A stretch of 64,000 nucleotides of DNA from Stappia indica (GTDB taxonomy: Bacteria; Pseudomonadota; Alphaproteobacteria; Rhizobiales; Stappiaceae), in contig NZ_JAIVMG010000004.1 in assembly GCF_020177335.1 (NCBI RefSeq), positions 248,001 to 312,000 of the forward strand. The letters are read 5' to 3'. The first letter of the stretch is position 1. Each line of letters starts with the position of its first letter. The notes beneath the pieces were generated by a model, which had not been told where the DNA came from, did no database searches, and saw only the letters and a list, made by a program, of their open reading frames with translations. The translations under genes and the position numbers were made by a program. Below, in pieces: positions 33,726-42,972 of the stretch.

Positions 33726-35060
33726 ATGACCGGGAACCCAGAGATGCAACACGCCGGCAAGACACAGGCCCTCGGCCCGTTGGCGCGGCGTGCGCTGCGC
33801 ATCGGTCTTCTGTCCTTTGGCGGCCCAGCGGCGCAGATCGCTCTGTTGCACCGGGAATACGTGGCCGACAGCAAGGCCGTCTCGGAAGAGCGTTTCCTGA
33901 ACGCGCTCAATGTCTGCATGATCCTGCCCGGCCCCGAAGCGCAGCAACTTGCCACCTATTGCGGCTGGATCGTCGCCGGCACCCGCGGGGCCATCATCTC
34001 CGGCCTGTTGTTCATCCTGCCCGGCGCACTGGCCATGCTGGCCCTTTCGGCGCTCTACGTCACCCATGGCGAAACCCCGGTGGTGGAGAGCCTGTTTTTC
34101 GGCATCAAGGCCGGCGTTCTCGCCATCGTCCTGCAAGCGCTCCTGCGCCTCGCGGGCCGCGCCCTCATCACCGCCAGTGCCTGGGGGATCGCGCTTTGTG
34201 CCTTCCTCGCCCTTTACCTCTTCGCCCTGCCGTTTCCGCTGGTGATCGCCGCCGCCGCGCTGGCCGGCACCCTGTTCGGTCGCGGCCGTCGCCGGTCCGC
34301 TCCCGCCGCCCCGCAAGAAACCCCACCGGCGGCCGCAGTGCCTGGCTGGCGGCAGACAGCAGCCCGGCTGGCGATCGGCCTTGGCCTCTGGGGTGCCCCG
34401 GCCGGTCTCGTCCTGCTGCTCTTGCCCGAGCATATCCTGCTCGACATCGCCGGCTTCTTCTCGCTGATGGCGGTGGTCAGCTTCGGCGGCGCCTATGCGC
34501 TGCTCAGCTACATGGCCCAGGTGGCGGTCGAGACCCATGGCTGGCTCAGCGCCGGCCAAATGCTCGACGGTCTCGGCCTTGCCGAAACCACGCCGGGTCC
34601 GCTGATCCTTGTGACCCAGTTCGTCGGCTTCCTCGGCGGCTATGGTCAGCCGGCACCGTTCCCGCCGGCCATCGGCGGCGTCCTCGGCGCCATGATGACC
34701 ACCTGGGTCACCTTCGCCCCCAGTTTCCTGGCGATCCTCGTCGGCGCCCCCTACATGGAACGGCTGCGCAGCATCGCCTGGCTGTCGGATGCCCTGTCCG
34801 GCATCACCGCCGCAGTGGTCGGCACCATCCTCAACCTGTCCCTGTGGTTCGCGATCAACGTGCTCTTCACGCAAACCATCCCCATCGACAGCGGATGGCT
34901 CGACACATCCCTGCCCGTTCCCGCCAGCCTCGACCCGTTGGCCGCAATACTGGCGCTGCTCGCCGGCTGTCTGTTGTTCCTGCTGAAACGCGGTGTCGCG
35001 GAGGTGGTCATCCTTGCCGCGCTGGCCGGCATCGCCGCCCGTGCCGCCGGCCTCGGCTAG
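33726..35060 (+). CDS. chrA: Chromate transporter (ChrA, long form)
   Basis: 444 aa membrane protein with two homologous CHR domains (about 20-190 and 215-440). Motifs: LLSFGGPAAQIALLHREYV near 29-47, FLNALNVCMILPGPEAQQLA, and in the second half VVSFGGAYALLSYM and GLAETTPGPLILVTQFVGF. Members efflux chromate and confer resistance or sulphate-related transport. No ChrB is adjacent. It is convergent with the MarR gene. Confidence 0.93.
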   Translation: MTGNPEMQHAGKTQALGPLARRALRIGLLSFGGPAAQIALLHREYVADSKAVSEERFLNALNVCMILPGPEAQQLATYCGWIVAGTRGAIISGLLFILPGALAMLALSALYVTHGETPVVESLFFGIKAGVLAIVLQALLRLAGRALITASAWGIALCAFLALYLFALPFPLVIAAAALAGTLFGRGRRRSAPAAPQETPPAAAVPGWRQTAARLAIGLGLWGAPAGLVLLLLPEHILLDIAGFFSLMAVVSFGGAYALLSYMAQVAVETHGWLSAGQMLDGLGLAETTPGPLILVTQFVGFLGGYGQPAPFPPAIGGVLGAMMTTWVTFAPSFLAILVGAPYMERLRSIAWLSDALSGITAAVVGTILNLSLWFAINVLFTQTIPIDSGWLDTSLPVPASLDPLAAILALLAGCLLFLLKRGVAEVVILAALAGIAARAAGLG

Positions 35061-35149
35061 ATCTTCGGCTCAAGAGACAGGCACGAGCCGGAACAACAAG
35101 AGCCCGGCGCGTCCGCCAGGCCCCTTACGTCGCGAACGCCCCCCTCAAC

Positions 35150-35632
35150 TCAACTGGCGACGGGGGGCTCTTCCAGATCCTCGATCTCCGGATCCTCGCC
35201 AACGCGCGCGCCCAGATTGCGCTCCACCTGCCGCAAGAGCTTGCGCAGCTTCTTGCGGTCCTTGTCATCGAGCCCGACCAGCGCTTCCCGCTCCAGCCGC
35301 TTCCATGACTTGTCGATGATCTCGACCCGTGCCCGCCCCTCTTCGGTGAGGAACACCCGGGAGAGCCGCCCGTCGGTCTCGGAGGCGGCCCGGCGCAACA
35401 ACCCTTGCGCCGAAAGCCGGGTCACCATCTTGGTCACCGTGGGCGGCTGGACGCAGAGAACCGCCGCGAGCTGACTCATGGTCTGCCCGTCATTGTCGGA
35501 CAGAATCTTGAGAACCGCTTCCTGCCCCGGGTGCAAGCCGATCCGGGCAAGGTGGGTGCCAGCGCGCGAACGATGGGCCTTGGCGGTTTGCGCCAGACGA
35601 AACGTCACGCTTTTCTTGTAATTGAACGCCAT
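35150..35632 (-). CDS. MarR-family transcriptional regulator
   Basis: 160 aa winged-helix repressor. Core LAAVLCVQPPTVTKMVTRLSAQGLLRR (recognition region about 56-80) and wing ETDGRLSRVFLTEEGRA. Acidic C-terminal tail EDPEIEDLEEPP. Start 35632 (MAFNYKKS) was preferred since upstream in-frame sequence is not family-like; no good Shine-Dalgarno is visible, so the start is moderately secure. Divergent neighbour: none; the flavodoxin-fold gene is upstream on the same strand. Target unknown. Confidence 0.88.
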   Translation of the reverse strand: MAFNYKKSVTFRLAQTAKAHRSRAGTHLARIGLHPGQEAVLKILSDNDGQTMSQLAAVLCVQPPTVTKMVTRLSAQGLLRRAASETDGRLSRVFLTEEGRARVEIIDKSWKRLEREALVGLDDKDRKKLRKLLRQVERNLGARVGEDPEIEDLEEPPVAS

Positions 35633-35800
35633 GGTGCACTTTCTAATGCCGGCAAATGAACCCTTTGTGACATAGCCACCGGATCGGGCAGCACCCGCGA
35701 AAGCGCTCATGCCGCCAGAGACCATAAATGTGCCCTGTTCATTCTTACGAGGCAAAACACTTTACCGGGATGGCGCTGCTTTTCCGCCAGAGTCTGGATC

Positions 35801-36388
35801 CTAGAACTTGCCGAGCTGTCGTTCGACGGCTTTCAAGAAACGAACCCGGCTATCCTGGGTGGAGCTGTCCATGTTGTAGTGCGCCAGATAGCATGTCTTG
35901 CAGCGCGGCGCGCACAGGGCGCGAATGCCGCGCAGGATGGTCCTGCGGCCAGGCTGCCCCATCAGCCAGGACACCAGCCACGACGCCCCGCAAGTGGTGA
36001 CCACAGCGATCTTGCAGATGTGCTGCATTCTCGGCTGCATCCCGCGCGCCGCAGTCGGAACATCGAAGGTGACATGCGGCACCCAGACCCGGTCGAGATA
36101 CCCTTTCAGCATCGCCGGAAGGCCGAACCACCAGGTCGGATAGACGAACACCAGCGCCTCGGCCCAGAGGATGTCCTCCACATGGCGCTCCACTGGTGTG
36201 CGGTTGACCTCCTCGTCGTGATACCGCCGCCATTCCGGCTCCGACATCACCGGGTCGAAGCCCTCGCGGTAGAGGTCTGTGACGCGCAGCTCATGCCCGC
36301 CGCGCTCCAGCGCATCCCGCGCCGCCGCGCATAGCGCCGCGCCAAAACTTTCCCCGCACGGATGACAATGGATCAGCAGAACCCGCAT
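35801..36388 (-). CDS. NAD(P)H dehydrogenase (quinone)-like flavodoxin-fold protein
   Basis: 195 aa. Flavodoxin_2 fold: LLIHCHPCGESFGAALC at the FMN phosphate loop (about 4-20), then LVFVYPTWWFGLPAMLKGYLDRV (about 80-102), the family's hallmark. Two-electron reduction of quinones or a KefF-like role. The C-terminal third has four Cys (GASWL, CAPRCKTCYLAH), more than usual. ATG 36388 has no strong Shine-Dalgarno. It lies about 100 bp after the FAD oxidase gene, in the same direction. Confidence 0.85.
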   Translation of the reverse strand: MRVLLIHCHPCGESFGAALCAAARDALERGGHELRVTDLYREGFDPVMSEPEWRRYHDEEVNRTPVERHVEDILWAEALVFVYPTWWFGLPAMLKGYLDRVWVPHVTFDVPTAARGMQPRMQHICKIAVVTTCGASWLVSWLMGQPGRRTILRGIRALCAPRCKTCYLAHYNMDSSTQDSRVRFLKAVERQLGKF

Positions 36389-36492
36389 CAAGACGTCCTC
36401 GTCGCACCCGGAGGCCGCCCGGGCGGGCGCCCCTCTCCCGCACCGGCTGCGGGCCCCCACCGGCCCGCCCTCCGGCGAAAATGCCTGGCCGC

Positions 36493-37893
36493 CTACCTGG
36501 CCAGGCCGGGAAACAGGTAAGTCTGGTCGCTGCTGAAGTCGAAATCAGGATTTTCCCAGGCAATCATCTTGCCCGGATTGAGCAGCCCCTTCGGATCGGC
36601 CTCTTTCTTGAAGGCCAGTTGCACCGCATCCGTCTGTTTCATGCCGCCCTCTTCCAGCGTGTAGCAGTGCGGGTTGAACACCGGACAGCCCCGGTCCTCG
36701 TGAATGCGGATGATCTCCTCAAGCCTGTCCTCGGAGGAATACCGGATGATCGGCAGGCCGAAACAGGTGTTCCGGCCGTCGAAGCGCACGAATTCCAGAT
36801 GCGCGGGCGCCTCGTCGCCAAGGAGATCGGCCAGATGCACCGCCTTTTCCACATGGTCGGGGAACGGGTAGAGCACCTGCAAGTAGGTGATCGTCGGGTC
36901 GACCCGCAAGCCGCGCAAGGTGGTGTGGTTCCACGCCAGCTCATACACCGGCGGCAGCCCCTGCTTGTCCTCGTCGCTGGCAAGGTCCGAACGATAAAGG
37001 ATCTCCACGCCGCCGAACCGGCTGGTGAAGGCGGCAAACGCATCCATCGCGAAAGGCGCGACCATCAGCGCGCAAACCGACTGATCCCGGCGGATGAACT
37101 TCTGGTGCCGGAGGAAATAGTCATGCGGCACCGGCGCGGCGATCGGCGCGATCTCCTTCAGCAGCAACCCGTCCTGATTGGCCAGCGCATCGGCGAAACG
37201 GGCCGCCTCGGCGAAGCTGCCGAAACCGGTCAGCACATCGACCCAGTCATAGGCCGCCGTCAGCGGCATCACCACCTCGGTGATGACCCCGTTGGTGCCA
37301 TAGGCATGGCTGACCTTGTGCAGATCCGCCCCGGACAGCTCCAGAATGCGCGGCTCCGCCTCCATCGTCACCACCCGCAGCCGCAGGATATTGCCGAAAT
37401 CGCGCAAGCCGCCCCAGTTGATCGAACCGACACCTCCGGACCCGCCGGCGACGAAACCGCCGATGGTCGCGGTCCGATAGGTCGACGGATGCAGGCGCAG
37501 CTCCTGACCGCTCGGCCGGGCCGCGTCGTCGATCGCCGACATGATCGCCCCGGCCTCGGCCCGCACCATGCCGGTGGAGACCTCCAGCACCTTGTTCATC
37601 TCCGCCAGATTGAGCACCACACCGCCCGACAGCGGCATGGCCTGGCCGTAGTTTCCGGTGCCGGCCCCACGGGTCGTCACCGGAACATCATGGGCGTAGC
37701 AGGCACGCAGCACCCGCACCACCTCCGCCTCGTTCGTCGCGGTCACGACGATATCGGCGCACACCTCGTCGAGCTGCCGCTTCAGCACCGGCGAGTACCA
37801 GAAGAAATCGCGGCTTTTCTGTCGGACGATCTGCGGATTGTCTTCGATCGCCAGACCTTCAAGGTCCGCCTTCAGCGCGGCAAGATCATTCAT
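36493..37893 (-). CDS. FAD-linked oxidase (GlcD/lactate dehydrogenase type)
   Basis: 466 aa flavoprotein of the PCMH/VAO fold. The FAD-binding half shows VPVTTRGAGTGNYGQAMPLSGGVVLNL-type sequence near 70-97 and TATIGGFVAGGSGGVGS near 143-159. A C-terminal substrate domain ends with the family's NPGKMIAW (about 445). Members oxidise 2-hydroxyacids and related donors. ATG overlaps the stop of the amidohydrolase gene (TGATG), so it is the last gene of an operon with the SsuABC-like transporter. A FAD oxidase in a heterocycle-deaminase operon is unusual; its donor could be a ring-opened or hydroxylated intermediate. Confidence 0.85.
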   Translation of the reverse strand: MNDLAALKADLEGLAIEDNPQIVRQKSRDFFWYSPVLKRQLDEVCADIVVTATNEAEVVRVLRACYAHDVPVTTRGAGTGNYGQAMPLSGGVVLNLAEMNKVLEVSTGMVRAEAGAIMSAIDDAARPSGQELRLHPSTYRTATIGGFVAGGSGGVGSINWGGLRDFGNILRLRVVTMEAEPRILELSGADLHKVSHAYGTNGVITEVVMPLTAAYDWVDVLTGFGSFAEAARFADALANQDGLLLKEIAPIAAPVPHDYFLRHQKFIRRDQSVCALMVAPFAMDAFAAFTSRFGGVEILYRSDLASDEDKQGLPPVYELAWNHTTLRGLRVDPTITYLQVLYPFPDHVEKAVHLADLLGDEAPAHLEFVRFDGRNTCFGLPIIRYSSEDRLEEIIRIHEDRGCPVFNPHCYTLEEGGMKQTDAVQLAFKKEADPKGLLNPGKMIAWENPDFDFSSDQTYLFPGLAR

Positions 37894-39209
37894 CACAAAC
37901 GCTCCATCAGATCATCGAGTTCACGATAGTCGGGCAAGTCCCGGTCGATGGCCCGCCCGCCGCGCAGCACTGTGCGCGGCCCGCCGGGCCGGGCAACCAG
38001 CTCGTTCCAGTTGCGGGCCCGAAACACCACCAGATCGGCCCGCCCGCCCGGGTCGAGACGGCCATGGGCGGCATCGCCGAGCATCCGTGCCGGCGCCTGC
38101 GTGACCACGTCGATCCAGTCCCCCACCGGATGATCGAGATGGAGGATGCGGGTCGCCTGGGAAAACAGCTCCACCATGTCGAGATCGCCATAGGCATAGA
38201 ACGGATCGCGGGTGTTGTCGGAGGCAACCGCCACCGGAATGCCCCGCGCCTTCATCTCATGCAGCAGGGTGACACCGCGCCAGCGCGGCGTACGCCCGGC
38301 CTTCCGGTCCATCAGATACATATTGCACATCGGCAGGCTGACAACGCCGAGACCGGTGCGCGCGACCAGATCCAGCGTCCTGTCGACCTCATCCGCGTCC
38401 TGCCGCGCCAGCGAACAGCAATGACCGCAGACAATGCGTCCCTCGAACCGGTTGCGCAGCGCCGCTTCGGCGATCAGCCGCAGTGACCGCGCGCCCGGAT
38501 CCGCCGTCTCGTCCACGTGGAAATCGAGATCGAGCCCGCGCTCCGCCGCAGCCTGGAACAGGCTGTCCAGATGCCCTTCCAGCCCGTCGATCATGTAGGT
38601 CACGGCCCCAAGCACACCGCCCGCCTCCGCCACCCGGTCGGCGATACGCGGCAGGAAGCCGGGCGTGTTCAAAAGATCCACCCCATAAAGCGCCGCCCCC
38701 TGCAGCTCGATGCGGTCGGCCCAGTCCCGGCGCAGCTCGCGAAACACCGGCCAGGTGATCGCGTCCTGCGGCGACATGCTGTCGAGATGAGTGCGGATCA
38801 TCACCGTGCCATGGGCATGGGCACAGCGCAGGGCAAAGTCCATCCGGCGGCGCAGATCCTCCGCCGACCAATGGGCGGCCCGGTCCGTGTCCACGGCGGC
38901 GAGTGCCCCGTCAAAGGTCCCGTCCGGATTGGGCTTGCGCGGCCAGATGTGCCCCTTGTCGAGATGGGTATGCATGTCGATGAACCCGGGCAGCACCAGC
39001 CCGCCATCGAGCTCACTTTTCGGCAGCCCCTGGCCGCGCAGGACACCGCAGGGCGACACCGCCGCGATCCCGCCATTCTCGATCAGGATATCCGCCCGCC
39101 CCAGACCATCGCCCGCATGGTCCAGCCCGCCGGCTGTCAAGCTGCCGGGAAGGGTCGCATTGACGAGCAGGTAACGCTCCTGCCCAGGCGGGGAAATTGC
39201 TTCAACCAT
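37893..39209 (-). CDS. Amidohydrolase, cytosine deaminase-like
   Basis: 438 aa metal-dependent hydrolase of the amidohydrolase superfamily. Metal ligands His80 and His82 in DMHTHLDKG, HVDE near 232, GHCCSLA near 263, and ASDNTRDPF near 328. This set matches CodA-type cytosine deaminases and relatives. It hydrolyses a ring C-N or exocyclic amine; the exact substrate is open. Start ATG 39209 overlaps the permease stop by 8 bp. In the operon: ATPase, permease, this gene, FAD oxidase. Confidence 0.87.
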   Translation of the reverse strand: MVEAISPPGQERYLLVNATLPGSLTAGGLDHAGDGLGRADILIENGGIAAVSPCGVLRGQGLPKSELDGGLVLPGFIDMHTHLDKGHIWPRKPNPDGTFDGALAAVDTDRAAHWSAEDLRRRMDFALRCAHAHGTVMIRTHLDSMSPQDAITWPVFRELRRDWADRIELQGAALYGVDLLNTPGFLPRIADRVAEAGGVLGAVTYMIDGLEGHLDSLFQAAAERGLDLDFHVDETADPGARSLRLIAEAALRNRFEGRIVCGHCCSLARQDADEVDRTLDLVARTGLGVVSLPMCNMYLMDRKAGRTPRWRGVTLLHEMKARGIPVAVASDNTRDPFYAYGDLDMVELFSQATRILHLDHPVGDWIDVVTQAPARMLGDAAHGRLDPGGRADLVVFRARNWNELVARPGGPRTVLRGGRAIDRDLPDYRELDDLMERL

Positions 39210-40068
39210 CGCGTTTCACCGCACTTTCATGCCAATTGCGCAACAGGAGATGGGTCACCAGGCTCAGCACGGCGAAGATAATGATGCCCGTCAGCGAGAT
39301 CAGCAGGATCGCGGCAAACATGCGCGGGATGTTGAGCCGGTAGCTGGCCTCCAGGATCTTGAACGCAAGGCCGGAGCCGACGCCGCCGGTGCCGGCGACG
39401 AACTCGGCGACGATCGCGCCGATCAGCGACAGGCCGCCGGCGATCCGCAGCCCGCCGAGAAAATAGGGCAGCGCCGCCGGCAGCCGCAGATAGCGCAGGG
39501 TCTGCCAGCGGGTCGCACCATAGAGCTGGAACAGGTTGCGCAGATTGTGATCGGCGGAATTCAGCCCCAATGTGGTGTTCGACAGGATCGGGAAGAAGGC
39601 GACGATCCAGGCGCAGATCAACAGCCCGACGATCTTCGAGGGCACATAGATGAAGATCAGCGGCGCGATGACGATCACCGGTGTCACCTGCAGGATCACC
39701 GCATAGGGGAAGAACGACATCTCCACCCATTTCGACTGGGCGAACAAAACCGCCAGGCCAACCCCGCCGATGGTGGCGACCACCAGCGCGCCGAGGGTGA
39801 TCTGCAACGTGACCAGCAGCGCCGGCCAGAGCATCGGCCAGTCGCGCACCAGTGCATCGACCACCCGGTCCGGACCGGGCAGGATGTAATGCGGCACCTT
39901 GTAGGCCACCACATACCATTGCCACAGGGCGATGGTCGCGGCCATCACCACCACCGGCAACAGCCATCGGGCCCACCGTTCGACCCTTGCGCGGCGGGCC
40001 TTGCGGCGTTCGGCGACATCGAGCCCGGGCGCCGGCCCGGACAGGCCGGTCAGATCGGCGCTGCTCAC
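39202..40068 (-). CDS. ABC transporter permease, SsuC/TauC type
   Basis: 288 aa inner-membrane permease with six helices after a basic cytosolic N-terminus (RRKARRARVERWARW). Includes the EAA-type loop LFQLYGATRWQTLRYLRLPAALPYF (about 190-214), which contacts the ATPase. GTG start at 40068 overlaps the ATPase stop by 4 bp (GTGA). Family members take up sulfonates, nitrate or pyrimidine precursors; neighbours favour a nitrogen heterocycle. Confidence 0.9.
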   Translation of the reverse strand: MSSADLTGLSGPAPGLDVAERRKARRARVERWARWLLPVVVMAATIALWQWYVVAYKVPHYILPGPDRVVDALVRDWPMLWPALLVTLQITLGALVVATIGGVGLAVLFAQSKWVEMSFFPYAVILQVTPVIVIAPLIFIYVPSKIVGLLICAWIVAFFPILSNTTLGLNSADHNLRNLFQLYGATRWQTLRYLRLPAALPYFLGGLRIAGGLSLIGAIVAEFVAGTGGVGSGLAFKILEASYRLNIPRMFAAILLISLTGIIIFAVLSLVTHLLLRNWHESAVKRDG

Positions 40069-40898
40069 TCTGCCCTCTCCTCTTCGTTCAAGGTCGCCTG
40101 CAGCGCCTCCGACGCCTGCCGGCAATAGTCGCTGTAAAGATGCGAGGTGCGGAATTCCTCGGTGCGCGGATAGGGCGCATCGACGGCAAGATCCGCCACC
40201 ACCCGCCCCGGCCGGGCCGCCATGACGACAATCCGGTTCGACAGGTAGACACTCTCGAAAACCGAATGGGTGACGAAGATCACCGTCCAGTCGAGGGTTT
40301 CCCAAAGCCGCAGGATGTCGTTGTTGAGCTTGAACCGGGTGATCTCGTCGAGCGCGGCGAAAGGTTCGTCCATCAGCAGCAGCTTGGGCCGTGTCACCAG
40401 CGCCCGGGCAATCGACACCCGCATCTTCATCCCGCCCGACAATTCGCGCGGGTAGCTGTCGGCAAAGCCGGCAAGCCCGACCATGTCGAGGGCGTCCATC
40501 ACCTCGTCGCGCGCCGCCGCCACCGAGCGCCCCTTCAGCCGCAGCGGCAGGTGCACATTGGCGAAGACACTGGCCCAGGGCATCAGTGTCGGCTCCTGAA
40601 AGACGAAGCCGAGCTCGTGATCGCCCTGGCCCGGCGCCTCGCCCGGCCAGACGATCCGCCCGTTGGTCGGGCTCGACAGGCCGGCGATGAGGCGCAGCGC
40701 CGTCGACTTGCCGCAGCCCGAGGGCCCGAGCAGGCTGACAAACTCTCCCGCGCCGATGTCGAGAGACAGGTTCCTCAGCGCGACCGTAGCGTTGGAGAAG
40801 CTCTTGGTGATGCCCTGCAGGGAAACGATCGGCGGGGTTTCGGACAGCGGCCGCGATGCCATGCCTCGCGGCGCGCCGTCACTGGATGCCGCACTCAC
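40065..40898 (-). CDS. ABC transporter ATP-binding protein, SsuB/TauB type
   Basis: 277 aa. Walker A GPSGCGKST (58-66), Q-loop FVFQEPTLMPW, signature LSGGMKMRVSIARAL (about 155-169), Walker B LLLMDEP and the SsuB-type DEITRFKLNNDI that follows. GTG start at 40898 with GGAG nine bases upstream; an ATG 12 codons later is the alternative. Overlaps the permease by 4 bp and follows the binding-protein gene by 57 bp. Confidence 0.93.
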   Translation of the reverse strand: MSAASSDGAPRGMASRPLSETPPIVSLQGITKSFSNATVALRNLSLDIGAGEFVSLLGPSGCGKSTALRLIAGLSSPTNGRIVWPGEAPGQGDHELGFVFQEPTLMPWASVFANVHLPLRLKGRSVAAARDEVMDALDMVGLAGFADSYPRELSGGMKMRVSIARALVTRPKLLLMDEPFAALDEITRFKLNNDILRLWETLDWTVIFVTHSVFESVYLSNRIVVMAARPGRVVADLAVDAPYPRTEEFRTSHLYSDYCRQASEALQATLNEEERAE

Positions 40899-40955
40899 GC
40901 CGGCATCTCCGTCTGTTGCTCTATCATGTCGGATCGATTGCCTGAACTTGCGGGA

Positions 40956-41993
40956 TCACTTGCCGGTGAGCTTCTTTTTCAGATCGAGCCCGACACCCTT
41001 GTTGACGAATTCCAGCGTGTAGGTCGAGGTGATGTCGAGTCCCTCCTCGACAACCCCGGCCCGCACCATCTTGGCGTAGAAATCGGCGTTGCGGCCATCG
41101 GTCATGGCGCCGATGCCGAGCGTCAGGCTGTCGCCGGAATCGACGATCCCGTATTCCTTCATCCGTTCGACGGAAAAGGCGATCTGCTCCGCCGCCATCT
41201 CCGGATTGGCTTCCTGGATCAGCTTGTTGGCCGCTGAGTTGTCGCCATAGAGGTAGGTGTACCAACCAAGCGCCGAACCATCGACGAAGCACTGCACCAC
41301 GTCCTTCCGGTTCTCCACGGTCGAGGCCATGGTCTCGATGGTCGTGGCATAGGTGCTGAACCCGTGATCGGCGATCAGGAAGACGTCCGGCATGACCCCG
41401 CTTGCCTTCTGGATGGCATAGGGCTCCGCCGTCGCATAGCCTTGCTGGCCAGCACTCGGATCGGCGAGGAAGGGCGCCGGATTGAACGTGTAGGGCCGGC
41501 GCTGCTCGACGGTGAAGCCGAACTCGGAAATCATCCACTGGTAGTAGGAGGCAAAGCCATTGTCGCCGATCAGGAGCGGCGCCTTGCCGGCCATCGCCTC
41601 CCAGCTTGGATATTTGCCCGGATGGGTGAGGATCACCTGCGGTTCCTTCTGGAACAGCGCGCTGACCACCACCACCGGGATGTCCTCGCGCTTGGCATAG
41701 AACACCTGCAGCATGTTGCCGCCCATGTGGAAATCCAGCTTGCCGGCCAGGAGCAGAGCCCGGTTGTTGACCTGCGGTCCGCCCGGAACAATGGAGACAT
41801 CGAGACCGCAGGCCGCATAGGTACCATCCGCCACCGCCTGATAGAACCCGCCATGCTCGGCCTGGGCGAGCCAGTTGGTGCCGAAACTGACCTTCTCCAG
41901 AGCCTGGGCGCCGCTCGTCCCGCCAAGACCGGCCACGGCGGCGAACACCGCCGCAACGGTCGCCTTCCGCCCGATTTCCAACATCCTGTGCAT
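40956..41993 (-). CDS. ABC transporter substrate-binding protein, NMT1/SsuA type
   Basis: 345 aa periplasmic protein. Signal peptide (MHRMLEIGRKATVAAVFAAV, cleavage near AQA before LEKVSFGTNW), then the NMT1/THI5-like fold with AEHGGFYQAVADGTYAACGLD (about 47-67) and GKLDFHMGGNM. In this family ligands include hydroxymethylpyrimidine, sulfonates and nitriles. It is the first gene of the heterocycle operon and divergent from the RidA gene across 387 bp. Ligand unknown; the downstream deaminase suggests a pyrimidine- or purine-like ring. Confidence 0.87.
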   Translation of the reverse strand: MHRMLEIGRKATVAAVFAAVAGLGGTSGAQALEKVSFGTNWLAQAEHGGFYQAVADGTYAACGLDVSIVPGGPQVNNRALLLAGKLDFHMGGNMLQVFYAKREDIPVVVVSALFQKEPQVILTHPGKYPSWEAMAGKAPLLIGDNGFASYYQWMISEFGFTVEQRRPYTFNPAPFLADPSAGQQGYATAEPYAIQKASGVMPDVFLIADHGFSTYATTIETMASTVENRKDVVQCFVDGSALGWYTYLYGDNSAANKLIQEANPEMAAEQIAFSVERMKEYGIVDSGDSLTLGIGAMTDGRNADFYAKMVRAGVVEEGLDITSTYTLEFVNKGVGLDLKKKLTGK

Positions 41994-42380
41994 GTCGCTG
42001 TCCGCCTCCGATTGTCCCCGTGCCGCCCGTGACCATCCTCGCGGTCGCAGTCTCTTGCCGCTCCCGCGCCCCAAGGGGCGCGACGGGGCCGCAAGGGAGC
42101 CCCGGCACTTGTTTCATTTTCCGGTATCAGCAAGTCACGTGCCAGCCAGCGAGGGGGCGTCAATTCTTTCCGGCGTGCCCCAAAGCCTGACCGGCCCGTG
42201 TATTTCTCCTCCCCCTCCCGCGTTCCTCGAAGGAAGCCTACCCCAGCTTGATCGCACAAAAAAGCGGCAACCACGGCACAAGACGCAGACAATGCGCATC
42301 CGCCCGATGGGGTCTTGCGAACACTGCTGTTTCCCGCTGGAATGGTGCCTTCCGAAAGACCTCCCGCAAATGGAGCCGCC
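41994..42380. other. Divergent intergenic region, ABC operon / RidA
   Basis: 387 bp holding both promoters. An 18-bp GC-rich palindrome, CGCGCCCC AA GGGGCGCG (42065-42082), lies 72 bp upstream of the binding-protein start and would form a hairpin in its leader. An AT-richer patch around 42105-42135 is the likeliest promoter zone. No known operator recognised. Confidence 0.35.
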
Positions 42381-42764
42381 ATGACCAAGGCCTTGACGCC
42401 CACCAGCATCCGCGCGCCCTTCGCCTGCTACAGCCACGGCATCGAGGTCCCGCCCGGAGCCCGGCTGGTGCTGTGCTCCGGACAGCTCGGCATCGCCGCC
42501 GACGATCATGTTCCGGCCGATGTGGAAGGTCAGACCCGCCTGTGCTTTGAAAACATCGGCGCGATCCTCAAGGAGGCGGGGCTGGGCTACGACAACATCG
42601 TGCGCATCAATGCCTTCGTCACCGGCCGCGAACACCTGCCCGGCTACATGAAGGTGCGCGACGCCTTCATCGGCTCGCCGCCGCCGGCCTCCACGCTGAT
42701 GATCGTCTCCGGCTTCGCCCGGCCGGAATTCGTCGTTGAGGTCGAGGTCATCGCCGCCGGCTGA
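42381..42764 (+). CDS. RidA/YjgF-family protein
   Basis: 127 aa trimeric enzyme family that hydrolyses reactive enamines/imines; some members are deaminases in pyrimidine (RutC) or other ring breakdown. Motifs: VLCSGQLGIAADD (about 31-43), TRLCFENIGAILKEAGLGYDNIVRINAFVT, and the C-terminal VVEVEVIAAG. The usual Arg in the C-terminal R(x)..E motif is seen as GFARPEFVVEVE. ATG follows TGGAG. Diverges from the ABC operon and precedes the 8-oxoguanine-deaminase-like gene by 208 bp. Confidence 0.9.
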   Translation: MTKALTPTSIRAPFACYSHGIEVPPGARLVLCSGQLGIAADDHVPADVEGQTRLCFENIGAILKEAGLGYDNIVRINAFVTGREHLPGYMKVRDAFIGSPPPASTLMIVSGFARPEFVVEVEVIAAG

Positions 42765-42972
42765 GCGACGCGGGGTCACGCTCGCAGCCATTGCGACGAC
42801 GGCCGGGCCTCTGCTACTTTTCTTGATGGCGGGTCGGCCGGACGGCAGTTGCCGTACCGGGCCACCGCCGGACCCCACTTCGATTTCCCTGTGCGGAACT
42901 CGGGCGGCCAGGTTCTTCACCGAAGGCCGCTATCCAAGCCTGCAGGTCGACACGACAACAGGAAGGATATCC